A stretch of 64,000 nt of DNA from an uncultured Bacteroidales bacterium (GTDB lineage Bacteria > Bacteroidota > Bacteroidia > Bacteroidales > P3): contig CAMVMX010000017.1 of assembly GCA_947168665.1 (NCBI GenBank), positions 1-64,000 of the forward strand, written 5' to 3'. The translations under genes were made by a program, and so were the position numbers. The notes under the pieces were generated by a model. The model was not told the DNA's origin, searched no databases, and saw only the letters and a list, made by a program, of their open reading frames with translations. Of this stretch, positions 28,601-37,933 are shown in pieces (position 1 is the stretch's first letter; every line of letters begins with the position of its first letter).

Positions 28601-28794
28601 GAGAACAGTCGGCCTATCAACTGGAACGAAGGCGCTCCCGGAGGGTGACCCACTTGAAGTTTGTTTGCCGTGGCTATGTACTCGCCACAGTCCCACCAAG
28701 AAGCGGTGGCCTCGGCAGTGAGGATGTAAACAACACAGGCTATGATGCAAACCGCCCAGCCTATGATGTTGTTCATCAGATGGTACTTTTTCAT
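25666..28794 (-). CDS. DUF2723 family multi-pass membrane protein
   Basis: 1042 aa. Large inner-membrane protein common in Bacteroidota; the N-terminal half resembles GT-C/protein O-mannosyltransferase-like membrane enzymes. It starts with a transmembrane helix (IIGWAVCIIACVVYILTAEA), then ASWWDCGEYIATANKLQVGHPPGAPSFQLIGRLFSMF, the acidic first-loop region typical of such enzymes. About ten further hydrophobic helices run to about residue 640. The C-terminal 350 residues are soluble and helical at the end (AARELMEKGDTVRARKMLEISDANFP). A role in glycosylation of exported proteins is an inference from the family. No sugar donor can be named. Confidence 0.85.
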   Translation of the reverse strand: MKKYHLMNNIIGWAVCIIACVVYILTAEATASWWDCGEYIATANKLQVGHPPGAPSFQLIGRLFSMFSTPENVAHAVNVMSAVCSGFTILFLFWSITLLAKHLLPDPKNPDLKNPRTWAVFAAGVVGALAYTFSDTFWFSAVEGEVYAMSSLFTSVVFWAILKWEEQADDPRSLRWLVLVCLLVGIAIGVHLLNLLTVPAIVYVVYFRKWPKTTTKGFILSGVISVVLLALILWGIIPGIVNVDSAFDVFFVNTLHLPFNTGTIFFFLLLAALVVWGLWYTSAKKKNKPVINSAILGFLMLVIGYSTFFLLVIRANTNTPLNENAPKDAVAMRAYLGREQYGDTPFLTGQFYTAGRPIDAEKGYTKYVRGKDEQGRDRYVPAAYQLKFIYRQNHTGVFPRMYSDDQSRRHPQFYEYWAGKCRGDHKPTAAQNLKYFHGYQMGFMYWRYFMWNFAGRQNDIQGHYFNDDGTRDYMNGNWICGIKAIDEARLGPQDNLPDHMKNNKARNVYYLLPLLLGLCGLVYHVMRNKKDAFIVFIMFFMTGIAIGIYLNMPPRQPRERDYAFVGSFSFFAIWIGLAVMALADWITRLLKKEQFYKFVMPVVFLLCLFAAPILMASENWDDHDRSQKYAARDFAKNYLASVDKNGVLITFGDNDTFPLWYAQEVEGFRTDVRILNYTLSGMHWYVEQLFNKLYESDPMPFTLTKDFYGLGKDLVYLQDRANDYFEVTDVLALLRDHPERFTQRDARGEEVIVLPTTKFKITLDVPALVQQGIIPAQIADQVNPVIKWQINKGSLYRQDLMVLDILGTNKFVRDINIMNPSYIKDVFPPYRSYCVQDGMNYKLVPYEARVAQPVLFDKRENRYALQTFTDDSYDFFINGYKDAEGQMHPLEWGNLSADIYVDPVSLNMGTVQRQTFSLAARELMEKGDTVRARKMLEISDANFPEKNFPYDKYSIILIDLYYDLYGADRATAIWDSVYKYYTQSLGYYSQYSATSKASGVRHNIEECCQLLYTLNKIALDVLNDSGRAEQAKTTLAQQGYQI

Positions 28795-28840
28795 AGTATT
28801 TTAGATAGAATGATTTATTATTCTGTTTCTTACACTGTTG

Positions 28841-30094
28841 TCAGTCTCTGTTGATAGGCATGGTCATGCAGCGGGCTCCTCCACCGGCGCGAGGCAGTTC
28901 GCTGGCCTTGAAGGTAACCACAAACTTCTCATAGTCGTTCATGTCAATCTTGCCACTGCACACATCGTCTGCATCCAGCACGCTGAAACCGGCCTTATCA
29001 AGGCTCTCGATAGTGTTCACATTGCGCTCATAGCCGATTACCTTTCCGTCACCGAGGGCGAAGAAGTTGGCTCCGCTGTGCCACTGCTCACGGTCTTGAT
29101 ACCACGAGTCTGAACCGCCACAGAATACAGGTTCCATGTCCATACCGCACGCCTTCAAACCCTCAAGCATATTGCTACATTCCGTCACCTTCATCTTGCC
29201 GTTATCCAGCTCAATGAGGGTTGTGGCTTTGCCGCTGAAGATGCCGCTCTTGTCGAGCATAGGTTGATAGACCATGCACTGCCGGCTCCCCAAAAAGGTG
29301 AAGACCATGTCGAGATGGATGAAAGAGTCGGGTTTGTGAGGGAGTTCCTGCACAAGGATGCGGAAATGCTCACGCTCGCCGCCGAATTTGTCGGCCAGAT
29401 ATTTGATGCCTTTGTAGTTGGTGCGGATGCCCATGCCAAGGCAAAGCAAGTCCGGCGAAGCAATCTGCACGTCGCCGCCTTCGGTCCGGGCATTGGGATT
29501 CGCGTCCATCGCACAGAATGTCTTGGTATTAAAATAGTTTTCAAAGATAGTCCTATAGATAAGCGTTTCGCGCTGGCGCACCTTGAACGACATTGAATTT
29601 ATCAACACCTCGTTGTAGACCGACGAGGAGGCGTCGCGGGTGAAGAAGAGATTGTAGAGCGGCTTCAAGGTATAGCGACCATCCATGAATACCGAGGGGT
29701 CGGTGTCGTCATGGAAAGGGACACCCTCTATCAACTCTTTAGCCAACTGGTTGCTGGGATGCCTCATCAACTCGTCTATGATATGCGGGCAACCGTCAAG
29801 TTCACAACTCTTGGACACAACAAGTTGACGCACATCATCGTTTTCCATCAAGTCGCACAAAATGTCCTGAACATAATACACTTTGGCCCATTTCTCGAAT
29901 ACGCCACAGAACGAAGCATACTCCTTGTCCACGATATGCTTGCTTAGAATGTCGCTATAGAGAGCCTCGTTTGCGTTTTCCGGAGTCATTCTCTCAATCT
30001 CGATACCCGGGCGGTGCAATAGCACGGCATTGAGCCGTCCATACTCACTCGAAACATTCACCGCCGTTTTAGTACTGTCCGTTTTTTCTATCAT
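28841..30094 (-). CDS. arcA: Arginine deiminase
   Basis: 417 aa. Hydrolyses L-arginine to citrulline and ammonia. Guanidino-group-modifying fold: N-terminal NVSSEYGRLNAVLLHRPGIEIERMTPEN, then FTRDASSSVYNEVLI, EGGDVQIASPDLLCLGMGIRTN, the HLDMVFTFL histidine/aspartate site, and the nucleophile Cys409 in GGGARCMTMPI near the C-terminus. The length fits the family. It is not next to arcB, arcC or an arginine antiporter, so citrulline handling must be encoded elsewhere. A -7 element lies about 72 bp upstream. Confidence 0.95.
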   Translation of the reverse strand: MIEKTDSTKTAVNVSSEYGRLNAVLLHRPGIEIERMTPENANEALYSDILSKHIVDKEYASFCGVFEKWAKVYYVQDILCDLMENDDVRQLVVSKSCELDGCPHIIDELMRHPSNQLAKELIEGVPFHDDTDPSVFMDGRYTLKPLYNLFFTRDASSSVYNEVLINSMSFKVRQRETLIYRTIFENYFNTKTFCAMDANPNARTEGGDVQIASPDLLCLGMGIRTNYKGIKYLADKFGGEREHFRILVQELPHKPDSFIHLDMVFTFLGSRQCMVYQPMLDKSGIFSGKATTLIELDNGKMKVTECSNMLEGLKACGMDMEPVFCGGSDSWYQDREQWHSGANFFALGDGKVIGYERNVNTIESLDKAGFSVLDADDVCSGKIDMNDYEKFVVTFKASELPRAGGGARCMTMPINRD

Positions 30095-30165
30095 ATATCT
30101 TAATTAGTTGTTATACGTTGTATTGTAGCATCTTCAGAATGCAATACCACACTTCGCAGATTCTG

Positions 30166-30173
30166 CAAATATA
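30166..30173 (-). promoter_or_regulatory. Bacteroidota -7 element (arcA)
   Basis: The minus strand reads TATATTTG followed by C, preceded by an A-rich run. It matches TAnnTTTG. Confidence 0.55.
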
Positions 30174-30310
30174 CGATTTTTTTCTGAAACATTGACATTG
30201 GAAACCTTTTTTTTGTATTATTTATCAACACCCGCCTTCTATCCCCCACTCGGCCGTACCGTCCCTCAAATCGATATTCAAACAGCTCTGTCCCATTATC
30301 CCCACCACGC

Positions 30311-30346
30311 AAAAAAACAGCCAGCGAAATGAATCCACTGACTGTT
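30311..30346 (-). terminator. Intrinsic terminator of the barrel gene
   Basis: On the minus strand, AACAGTCAG pairs with CTGGCTGTT (9 bp, one G-U) and is followed by a run of Ts. It lies 20 bp past the stop of the gene at 30366. Confidence 0.75.
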
Positions 30347-30365
30347 ATCGAAATGAAAAGTTCTT

Positions 30366-31079
30366 CTACCTGAATGGGAACTGGTAGCCCACGGTCAGCA
30401 GCAATGCCACATTGTTCCCCAGAGGAACCTTCGCATTGGTGTTCGTTCCGTTGACGGCTTCCAGCGCATCGGGAGTCTCGGTGACTGCCATAAACCCATA
30501 ATCTAACTGTAGCATGACGGAAAGATCCTCATATTCATAGCCTACACCGAACAGCAAGTCGACATCGAACCGATTCATCACATCGAAAGCCGATGACTCA
30601 ATACGGTAGTTCCAGTCGCCCATCGGCATACCATGCGAAAACTTCCTGTCCTTCACCGTACCGAATGCACCTATGTTAAAAGCAGGTCCCACCGACAGCA
30701 GGGCAAAGTGGCCAGGCTCGCGGATAGGCAGCTCATAATGGATTGTGGCCAAGATGGGAATCTGGACATACCAAGCGTCGTATGACCCCTCGCGGATGGA
30801 CATGGCCGTTTCCAGAACCTCCTGGAATTTCGATCCGCGATGGATAAAATTCACACCGGTCTGCAGCCGGAAATTCTCGGCCAGCAGCGATGCCGACTGG
30901 GTAAACCCAAAAGTCACGAATCCACCCACATTGGCGGCCAGGATAGGCGAGTTATCTGCCAAATCGTCAACGTGGGTCGAAAAACCGGCGCCCACTCGCA
31001 CCCCATAGTTGAGAAACTGAGCCTGCGCCGTCGTTGCAAAGGCTGTCACCAAGGTCAGTACTATCAAAAATCTCTTCAT
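30366..31079 (-). CDS. Porin-family outer-membrane beta-barrel protein
   Basis: 237 aa. Signal peptide MKRFLIVLTLVTAFATTAQAQ, then a barrel with alternating strands: FLNYGVRVGAGFSTHVDDL, ANVGGFVTFGFTQSASLLAENFRLQTGVNFIHRGSKF, YVQIPILATIHYELP, and a terminal strand NVALLLTVGYQFPFR ending in aromatic-Arg. This is the PorT/OMP_b-brl_2-like pattern common in Bacteroidota. No ligand or partner can be named. It has its own -7 element (31102-31109) and a downstream terminator, so it is probably monocistronic. Confidence 0.8.
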   Translation of the reverse strand: MKRFLIVLTLVTAFATTAQAQFLNYGVRVGAGFSTHVDDLADNSPILAANVGGFVTFGFTQSASLLAENFRLQTGVNFIHRGSKFQEVLETAMSIREGSYDAWYVQIPILATIHYELPIREPGHFALLSVGPAFNIGAFGTVKDRKFSHGMPMGDWNYRIESSAFDVMNRFDVDLLFGVGYEYEDLSVMLQLDYGFMAVTETPDALEAVNGTNTNAKVPLGNNVALLLTVGYQFPFR

Positions 31080-31101
31080 AATTGCTTCAAATAAAATCGT
31101 G

Positions 31102-31109
31102 CAAAAATA
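31102..31109 (-). promoter_or_regulatory. Bacteroidota -7 element
   Basis: The minus strand reads TATTTTTG followed by C, 22 bp before the barrel protein start, preceded by an A-rich run. Confidence 0.55.
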
Positions 31110-31144
31110 CGACTTTTTTTTGGATTAACGAGTTTTTTCTGCAA

Positions 31145-33319
31145 TTAGAGCTTCCGATATATAAAATCCGTCATCAACTCATACAGGTTCAAGCGGGTGT
31201 TCCCGCCATATATGCTGTGGTTTTTATTGGGATAGATGCGGAACTCAAACTGCTTGCCCGCTGCCTCAAGAGCCGTCACCATATCCACAGCGTTCTGGAA
31301 ATGGACATTGTCATCGCCCGTGCCGTGCACCAGGAGATAATTACCTTTCAGCAGATTGGCAAAATTCAGAGGAGAATTGTCGTCATAGCCCCGTGCATTG
31401 TCCTGCGGACGCTGCAAGAATCGTTCCGTATAGATATTGTCATAATAGCGCCATGTGATAACGGGTGCCACGGCAATGGCACTCTTGAACACATCATGCC
31501 CCTTCAAGATAGAGAGCGTCGAGAGGTATCCGCCAAAACTCCATCCAAAAATGCCGATACGGCTCTCATCAATCCACTGCTTTTTCCCGAACCAGCGGGC
31601 CGCCTCGACAGCATCTTCACACTCCATTTTTCCCAGATTCCTGTATGTCATCTTCTTAAAATGAGCCCCGCGACCGCCTGTTCCGCGGCCGTCGAAACAT
31701 GCCACTACATACCCATGCTGCGCCAGCATGTGGAACCAATAATAGTCATTGTAGCCATAGCTGTTCGTAACCTGCTGGTTGCCGGGACCCCCATAGACAT
31801 AGAAGAACAGGGGGTAACGCTTTGTCGAATCGAAATCGGGCGGCAGAATGATATAATAATTCAACTCTGTACCCAAAGACGTGGTCAGTGTGCCGAAAGT
31901 CTTGTGTCCCACGCCATACTCTTCCATCCTCTGCCGTAGGTCAGCATTGTCCTGAAGGGTTTTCAGCAGCTTGCCATTGCTTGTGTGCAGCGTATAGATT
32001 GGCGGGGTGTTGGCATCGGTAAAAGTGCTGATATAGTACTTACTGGTAGCGCTGAAACTGGCGCTGTACCAACCGGCCCTGTCACTCAGTTTCTTTTTCT
32101 TTTTACCTTTAAAGTCTATGCAATACAACTCACGGTTAATCGGCGAACTTTCGTGTGACAGATAATAAATCACACCAGCCTTCTCGTCCACAGAACAGAT
32201 CGACACCACATCGAAAAACCCGTCCGTGATTTGGCGCACCATCTTTCCATTCAAGTCATACATATAAATGTGGTTGTAGCCGTTTTTCTCGCTCGTGAGC
32301 AGCATGTTCTTCCCGTCTTTCAGGAACATCCAAGTGTCCGGCACCTCCACATAGGCATCATCCTCTTCAACATACAGCGTGCGCAGCGTCCCCGTGGTGG
32401 CATCAGCCAACAGCAGCTCCATCTTGTTCTGCAATCGGTTCATCCTCATCATGGCAAGCACATTGGGATTCTGCGTCCACTGCATCCGGGGCATATACTG
32501 GTCATTCTGGCTACCGATATTCAGCTTCATGGTTTTCTGCGACTCCAAGTCATACACCATCACATCCACCACCGAGTTGTCCTCACCCGCCTTGGGATAC
32601 TTATAAGTATAATTCTCGGGGTACAGTTCGCCCCACATCTGCATCGAATACTGCTTCACACGGCTCTCATCGAAACGGTAGAAAGCAATCTTCTTGCTGT
32701 CCGGCGACCAGTAGAACCCCTTCGTTATGCCGAATTCCTCTTCATACACCCAGTCGGTCGTACCGTTGATAATCTCGTTAAACTTTCCGTCAGTCGTCAC
32801 GGCTGTCTCCTTCTTCGAGTTCAAAGCCATCACATACAAATTGTTATCCCTCACGTATGCCACCATCTTCCCGTCGGGCGAGAAAGTGGTCAACCTCTGC
32901 TTACCCTCCTGCGTGATGCACTCCATCGACCCGTCTGCCACATTGTAGATATAATAAGAACTCACACCGCTGTGGCGGTAGATGGGCTCAAACTCTGCGC
33001 TCAACAGAATCTTCTGCTCGTCGGCCGAGAACTCATACGACTCCACCGGCGGCATCGGGCGTGCCTTTTTCCTCATCGGGTCATTGAACGCACACACCAC
33101 CCCCACCTTTTCGCCAGTCTTGTAACTGTACTTTTCAATTCCCGAGCGCGTCAGCACACAGTAGTGCTCCCCGTCCTGCATCGACCTGATCGATGAAATG
33201 CCGCTGGGACGGAAAGTCGCGCGCATCCATATATCTTCAAGGGTAATCTTTTTTGTCTGTGCGGACACACTACCGCACAATGTTGCTATCGTCAACACAA
33301 AAGTGAGTAATTTTTTCAT
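31145..33319 (-). CDS. Dipeptidyl peptidase IV-type S9 peptidase
   Basis: 724 aa. Periplasmic serine exopeptidase that removes X-Pro or X-Ala dipeptides from peptides. The signal peptide is MKKLLTFVLTIATLCGSVSA. An eight-bladed propeller (about 40-450) contains WVYEEEFGITKGFYWSPDSKKIAFYRFDESRV, whose Glu-Glu pair binds the substrate N-terminus in DPP-IV. The hydrolase domain has GWSFGG (Ser about 593), the Asp in VHGTGDDNVHFQNA, and the His in YPNKNHSIYGG. Together these features identify DPP-IV rather than prolyl oligopeptidase. The role is peptide feeding, typical of amino-acid-using Bacteroidales. Confidence 0.92.
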   Translation of the reverse strand: MKKLLTFVLTIATLCGSVSAQTKKITLEDIWMRATFRPSGISSIRSMQDGEHYCVLTRSGIEKYSYKTGEKVGVVCAFNDPMRKKARPMPPVESYEFSADEQKILLSAEFEPIYRHSGVSSYYIYNVADGSMECITQEGKQRLTTFSPDGKMVAYVRDNNLYVMALNSKKETAVTTDGKFNEIINGTTDWVYEEEFGITKGFYWSPDSKKIAFYRFDESRVKQYSMQMWGELYPENYTYKYPKAGEDNSVVDVMVYDLESQKTMKLNIGSQNDQYMPRMQWTQNPNVLAMMRMNRLQNKMELLLADATTGTLRTLYVEEDDAYVEVPDTWMFLKDGKNMLLTSEKNGYNHIYMYDLNGKMVRQITDGFFDVVSICSVDEKAGVIYYLSHESSPINRELYCIDFKGKKKKKLSDRAGWYSASFSATSKYYISTFTDANTPPIYTLHTSNGKLLKTLQDNADLRQRMEEYGVGHKTFGTLTTSLGTELNYYIILPPDFDSTKRYPLFFYVYGGPGNQQVTNSYGYNDYYWFHMLAQHGYVVACFDGRGTGGRGAHFKKMTYRNLGKMECEDAVEAARWFGKKQWIDESRIGIFGWSFGGYLSTLSILKGHDVFKSAIAVAPVITWRYYDNIYTERFLQRPQDNARGYDDNSPLNFANLLKGNYLLVHGTGDDNVHFQNAVDMVTALEAAGKQFEFRIYPNKNHSIYGGNTRLNLYELMTDFIYRKL

Positions 33320-33349
33320 ACTTGACTTGTCATTTTAAATCTACAGAAT

Positions 33350-33418
33350 AAAAAGAGAATTGTGAATTGCCTACTTGCAGGGGGCTCTTCTCCCGCAACG
33401 CAATTCACAATTCTCTCT
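33350..33418 (-). terminator. Intrinsic terminator of pckA
   Basis: A perfect 17-bp stem (33354-33370 with 33400-33416). The minus strand reads into a short T-run (CTCTTTTTATT). It lies just past the pckA stop. Confidence 0.85.
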
Positions 33419-33427
33419 CACTAATAA

Positions 33428-35050
33428 TTACAGTTTGGGACCGGCAGTCACCAATGCCTTGCCGGCCTCATTGTAGGTAAACTTCTCAAAGTTCTTGATG
33501 AAACGCGAAGCCAAATCCTTGGCCTTGGTATCCCACAACCCGGCATCGTTATAAGTGTAGCGGGGGTCAAGGATATTTGTGTCCACACCAGGCAGTTCTA
33601 CCGGCACCTCAAAGTCGAAATAGGGAATCGTCTTTGTCTGAGCCTTCTCTATCGAACCGTTGAGGATGGCATCGATAATTCCGCGGGTATCCTTAATGGA
33701 AATACGCTTGCCCGTGCCGTTCCATCCGGTGTTCACCAAATAGGCCTTTGCGCCGCTCTTCTCCATGCGCTTCACCAACTCCTCGGCATACTTTGTGGGG
33801 TGCAACTCCAGGAAAGCTTGTCCGAAGCATGCGCTGAAAGTGGGAGTAGGCTCGGTGATGCCACGCTCCGTGCCGGCCAGTTTGGCGGTGAAACCGCTCA
33901 GGAAGTAGTACTTGCACTGGTCAGGAGTCAAAATACTCACCGGGGGCAACACACCGAATGCATCAGCGCTGAGGAATATGACATTCTCGGCAGCGGGGCC
34001 GGCACTCTTGCCGTGCAAGGGCTGGACAATCTTCTCGATGTGGTCGATGGGGTAACTCACGCGGGTATTCTCCGTGACGCTCTTGTCGGCAAAATCAATC
34101 TTGCCGTCGGCGGCCACAGTCACATTCTCCAGCAGGGCGTTGCGGCGTATGGCGTTGTAAATGTCCGGCTCGCTATCCTTGTCCAGATTGATGACTTTGG
34201 CATAGCAGCCTCCCTCGAAATTGAACACACCCTCGTCGTCCCAGCCATGCTCATCGTCGCCAATCAGCAAACGGTTGGGGTCGGTCGAAAGGGTCGTCTT
34301 GCCCGTACCGCTCAATCCGAAGAAGATGGCTGTGTTCTTGCCATCCATGTCGGTGTTGGCCGAGCAATGCATAGCGGCAATACCCTGCAGGGGCAGATAA
34401 TAGTTCATCATGCTGAACATACCCTTCTTCATCTCGCCGCCGTACCAAGTGTTGAGAATCACCTGCTCGCGGCTGGTAATGTTGAAAGCCACACAGGTCG
34501 CGCTATTCAGACCCAGTTCCTTATAATTCTCCACCTTGGCCTTGCTGGCGGTGTAGACAGTGAAATTGGGCTCAAAGCTTTTCAGCTCCTCCTCGGTGGG
34601 TTTTATAAACATGTTGCGCACAAAGTGTGCCTGCCAGGCCACCTCCATAATGAAGCGCACAGCCATACGAGTGTCCTTGTTGGCTCCGCAGAAAGCGTCG
34701 ACCACATAGAGTTCCTTGTTGCTCAACTCGTTTTTGGCCAACTCCTTCATCTGTCCCCAAACCTCCTCACTCATGGGATGGTTGTCGTTGGGATACTCCG
34801 GAGTATTCCACCAGACAGTATTTTTCGAGTTCTCGTCCATCACAATATACTTGTCTTTGGGCGAGCGTCCGGTGTAGATACCGGTCATCACGTTGATGGC
34901 ATCCAGCTCTGTCAGCTGGCCTTTGTCATAGCCCGTCAGGCTGGGGTCCATTTCCATCTGGAACAGTTCCTCGTATGAGGGGTTATAGTGGATAGTGCTG
35001 ACGCCTTCAATTCCGAGGCGTTTGAGATCTTGTCTGATTTTATCAGTCAT
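33428..35050 (-). CDS. pckA: Phosphoenolpyruvate carboxykinase (ATP)
   Basis: 540 aa. Interconverts oxaloacetate plus ATP with PEP plus CO2. In fermentative Bacteroidales it commonly runs toward oxaloacetate, feeding succinate production. The P-loop is [18 protein letters not shown] (about 243-260), followed by the metal-binding [33 protein letters not shown] is near residue 60, and the C-terminal [20 protein letters not shown] binds nucleotide. The length matches the family. It is next to ppdK on the same strand, the two enzymes that set PEP/pyruvate/oxaloacetate flow. Each is followed by its own terminator. Confidence 0.97.
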   Translation of the reverse strand: MTDKIRQDLKRLGIEGVSTIHYNPSYEELFQMEMDPSLTGYDKGQLTELDAINVMTGIYTGRSPKDKYIVMDENSKNTVWWNTPEYPNDNHPMSEEVWGQMKELAKNELSNKELYVVDAFCGANKDTRMAVRFIMEVAWQAHFVRNMFIKPTEEELKSFEPNFTVYTASKAKVENYKELGLNSATCVAFNITSREQVILNTWYGGEMKKGMFSMMNYYLPLQGIAAMHCSANTDMDGKNTAIFFGLSGTGKTTLSTDPNRLLIGDDEHGWDDEGVFNFEGGCYAKVINLDKDSEPDIYNAIRRNALLENVTVAADGKIDFADKSVTENTRVSYPIDHIEKIVQPLHGKSAGPAAENVIFLSADAFGVLPPVSILTPDQCKYYFLSGFTAKLAGTERGITEPTPTFSACFGQAFLELHPTKYAEELVKRMEKSGAKAYLVNTGWNGTGKRISIKDTRGIIDAILNGSIEKAQTKTIPYFDFEVPVELPGVDTNILDPRYTYNDAGLWDTKAKDLASRFIKNFEKFTYNEAGKALVTAGPKL

Positions 35051-35070
35051 AATTTATCTATTTTTGATTT

Positions 35071-35103
35071 TAAAAATCCCTGACACATACCGTGTCAGGG
35101 ATT
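35071..35103 (-). terminator. Intrinsic terminator of ppdK
   Basis: A perfect 12-bp stem (35075-35086 with 35092-35103), 5-nt loop, then TTTTTAAAA on the minus strand. Confidence 0.85.
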
Positions 35104-35118
35104 CGGTTTTTCTTGATA

Positions 35119-37890
35119 TTACTTTTCGCGGGCCTCCATGATTGCGGCCTGGGCTGCTGCCAAACGTGCCACTGGCACACGGAAAGGACTGCAGCTCACA
35201 TAGTTCATTCCGTTCTTATAGAAGAACTCGGCTGCTGTCGGGTCGCCGCCATGCTCACCGCACACACCGCATTTCAGATTCGGGCGCGTGCTGCGGCCAC
35301 GCTCAATGCCAATCTTCACCAACTCGCCCACGCACTCGCGGTCGAAGTTGTTGAACGGGTCGGCGGGGATAATCTTCTCATCGACATAAGTCTTGACGAT
35401 AGCGTTCACGTCGTCACGGCTGAATCCGAAAGTCATCTGCGTCAAGTCGTTGGTACCGAAGCTGAAGAACTCGGCCACCTCGGCAATCTGGTTGGCGACC
35501 AGCGCGGCGCGCGGTATCTCAATCATCGTGCCGAACTTATAGGTAAACTCAATGCCATACTTCTCTTCCACTTCCTTCTTCACCCTGTCGGCAATACGTT
35601 TCTGGTTGTGCAACTCGGCGGCGTTGATGGTCAGGGGTACCATGATTTCGAGCATGGGGTTGTGACCCTCTTTCATCAGCTCGACCGTGGCGCTGAACAA
35701 GGCGCGGAACTGGGTGGCAGTGATTTCGGGATAAATGATGCCCAGACGCACACCGCGCAGACCCATCATCGGGTTCACCTCATGCATACTCTCGATGCGG
35801 GCATGCAGAGCCTCATAACTCAGGCCGCGAGCCTTGGCCACCTCGCGCTGCTTCTCCTCGGTCTGGGGGACAAACTCATGCAGCGGGGGGTCCATCAGGC
35901 GGAACGTGAGGGGCTTTCCGTCCATCACCTTCAGCGTGCCCTTGGCACTCTCCTTGATGTAGGGCTCCAGTTCGGCCAGTGCAGCCACACGGGCCTCAAG
36001 CGTATCGGCCAGAATCATGTTGCGGAGCTTCTCTAACGGTACCTCACTGTTCTCGCCATAGAACATGTGCTCAATGCGGAACAGGCCGATACCCTCGGCT
36101 CCGAAATCAATAGCCTTCTGCGCGTCGATGGGGTTGTCGGCATTGGTGCGGACACCCATCTTGCGATACTTGTCGACAATCTTCATCAACTCCTGGAACA
36201 GGGGGTTCTCGGTGGCATTGATCATCTTGACTTCCTCGTCATACACCCAGCCCTTCGAACCGTTCAGGCTCAGCAGGTCGCCCTCATGGTACAGCTTGCC
36301 GTTGATGGTGACGGTATTGTTCTCCTCCACGTTGACGCGTTTCTTGCCGTAGGCGTCGGTGGTCACGCTGGCCGAGTCCTTGCCAATCTCCACGGCGTCG
36401 CAGCCCACAATGCAGCACTTGCCCCATCCACGGGCCACCAGTGCGGCGTGCGAAGTCATGCCTCCGCGGGCGGTCAGGATACCGTCGGCGGCGCGCATGC
36501 CTTCCACATCCTCGGGGTTGGTTTCCTCGCGCACCAAGATATTCTTGATGCCGGCAGCCTGGTACTCCTTGGCTTTCTCGCTCGAAAGGGCAATCACGCC
36601 CACAGCGCCTCCGGGGCCGGCGGGCAGACCTTTGGCAATGACGGTGTGCTTCTTCTCGTCGGCACTGTCCAGAATGGGGTGCAGCAGCTCGTCCAGCTGG
36701 GCGGGGCTGATGCGCATCACCACCTCGCTCTCGTCAATCAAGCCCTCTTTCAGCATGTCCATGGCCATCGTCAGGGCAGCCACGCCGGTGCGCTTGCCCA
36801 CGCGGCACTGCAGCATATACAGCTTGCCGTCCTGGATGGTGAACTCGATATCGAGCATGTCGTGGAAATTCTTCTCGAGAGTGGCGCGGATGTCGCACAA
36901 CTCTTTATATGTCTCGGGCATCAGCTCCTGCATCGAGTGCATGTGCTTGTTCTGCTCGTTCTTGGTGTCGTCGTTGAGGGGGTTGGGGGTGCGGATGCCG
37001 GCCACCACGTCCTCGCCCTGGGCGTTGATGAGCCACTCGCCATAGAACTGGTTGTCGCCCGTGGCGGGATTGCGGGTGAAAGCAACGCCCGTGGCGCTGT
37101 TGTCGCCCATGTTGCCGAACACCATGGCCTGCACGTTGACGGCGGTGCCCCAATCGTCGGGTATGCCCTCAATCTTGCGGTAGCTTACAGCCTTCTTGCC
37201 GTTCCAGCTCTTGAAAACGGCCTTGATGCCGCCTTCCATCTGGGCCTTGGCATCGTCGGGGAACTCAACGCCGAGCACCTCTTTCACCTTAGCCTTGAAG
37301 TCCTCGGCCAGCTTCTTCAGGTCGTCGGCCGTAAGGTCGGTGTCGCTCTTATAGTTGTGCTGAGCCTTGTAATCGTCCAGCATGTCATCCAGCTGCTTGC
37401 GGATGCCTTTGCCGTCGGCAGGCTCAATGCCCTCGCTCTTCTCCATCACCACATCGGCATACATCATGATGAGGCGGCGGTAGGAGTCGTACACAAAGCG
37501 GGGGTTGTTGGTCTTCTTCAACATGCCGGGAATGGTCTTGGACGAGAGACCGATGTTCAGCACCGTGTCCATCATGCCGGGCATCGAGCTGCGGGCACCC
37601 GAGCGGCAGCTCACCAGCAGCGGGTTCTCGGCATCGTCATACTTCATGCCCATCAGTTTTTCCACGTTGGCCATACCCTTCCACACCTCGTCCATAAGGC
37701 CGGCGGGCAGCTGGCAGTTGTTGTCATAGTAAGCTGTGCAACACTCTGTAGTGATAGTTAAACCAGCGGGAACTGGAAGCCCCAGCAAGCACATTTCTGC
37801 CAAGTTGGCACCTTTTCCGCCGAGCAGATTCTTCATGTCGGCTTTTCCCTCGGCAGTCTTGCCGCCAAACGTGTAAACGAATTTAGTCAT
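35119..37890 (-). CDS. ppdK: Pyruvate, phosphate dikinase
   Basis: 923 aa. Reversibly makes PEP from pyruvate, ATP and phosphate. Three domains are in order: the nucleotide-binding domain from the N-terminus (YTFGGKTAEGKADMKNLLGGKGANLAEM, VSCRSGARSSMPGMMDTVLNIGLS); the swivelling phosphohistidine domain with GGMTSHAALVARGWGKCCIVGCDA (His about 475); and the C-terminal PEP/pyruvate barrel with GLFRIEHMF, EIMVPLT, FSFGTNDLTQMTFGFSRDD and CGVCGEHGGDP. The length is near the family norm. It has its own promoter element and terminator and is adjacent to pckA. Confidence 0.97.
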   Translation of the reverse strand: MTKFVYTFGGKTAEGKADMKNLLGGKGANLAEMCLLGLPVPAGLTITTECCTAYYDNNCQLPAGLMDEVWKGMANVEKLMGMKYDDAENPLLVSCRSGARSSMPGMMDTVLNIGLSSKTIPGMLKKTNNPRFVYDSYRRLIMMYADVVMEKSEGIEPADGKGIRKQLDDMLDDYKAQHNYKSDTDLTADDLKKLAEDFKAKVKEVLGVEFPDDAKAQMEGGIKAVFKSWNGKKAVSYRKIEGIPDDWGTAVNVQAMVFGNMGDNSATGVAFTRNPATGDNQFYGEWLINAQGEDVVAGIRTPNPLNDDTKNEQNKHMHSMQELMPETYKELCDIRATLEKNFHDMLDIEFTIQDGKLYMLQCRVGKRTGVAALTMAMDMLKEGLIDESEVVMRISPAQLDELLHPILDSADEKKHTVIAKGLPAGPGGAVGVIALSSEKAKEYQAAGIKNILVREETNPEDVEGMRAADGILTARGGMTSHAALVARGWGKCCIVGCDAVEIGKDSASVTTDAYGKKRVNVEENNTVTINGKLYHEGDLLSLNGSKGWVYDEEVKMINATENPLFQELMKIVDKYRKMGVRTNADNPIDAQKAIDFGAEGIGLFRIEHMFYGENSEVPLEKLRNMILADTLEARVAALAELEPYIKESAKGTLKVMDGKPLTFRLMDPPLHEFVPQTEEKQREVAKARGLSYEALHARIESMHEVNPMMGLRGVRLGIIYPEITATQFRALFSATVELMKEGHNPMLEIMVPLTINAAELHNQKRIADRVKKEVEEKYGIEFTYKFGTMIEIPRAALVANQIAEVAEFFSFGTNDLTQMTFGFSRDDVNAIVKTYVDEKIIPADPFNNFDRECVGELVKIGIERGRSTRPNLKCGVCGEHGGDPTAAEFFYKNGMNYVSCSPFRVPVARLAAAQAAIMEAREK

Positions 37891-37925
37891 ACTCTTGTTA
37901 TTAATAATATTCGAAATTGAAAGTG

Positions 37926-37933
37926 CAAAGATA
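37926..37933 (-). promoter_or_regulatory. Bacteroidota -7 element (ppdK)
   Basis: The minus strand reads TATCTTTG followed by C, 35 bp before the ppdK start, preceded by an A-rich tract. Confidence 0.6.

Noticed and set aside
36067..37761. 564-codon open frame opposite ppdK
   Set aside because: ppdK is unmistakable on the other strand; this frame has shadow composition.
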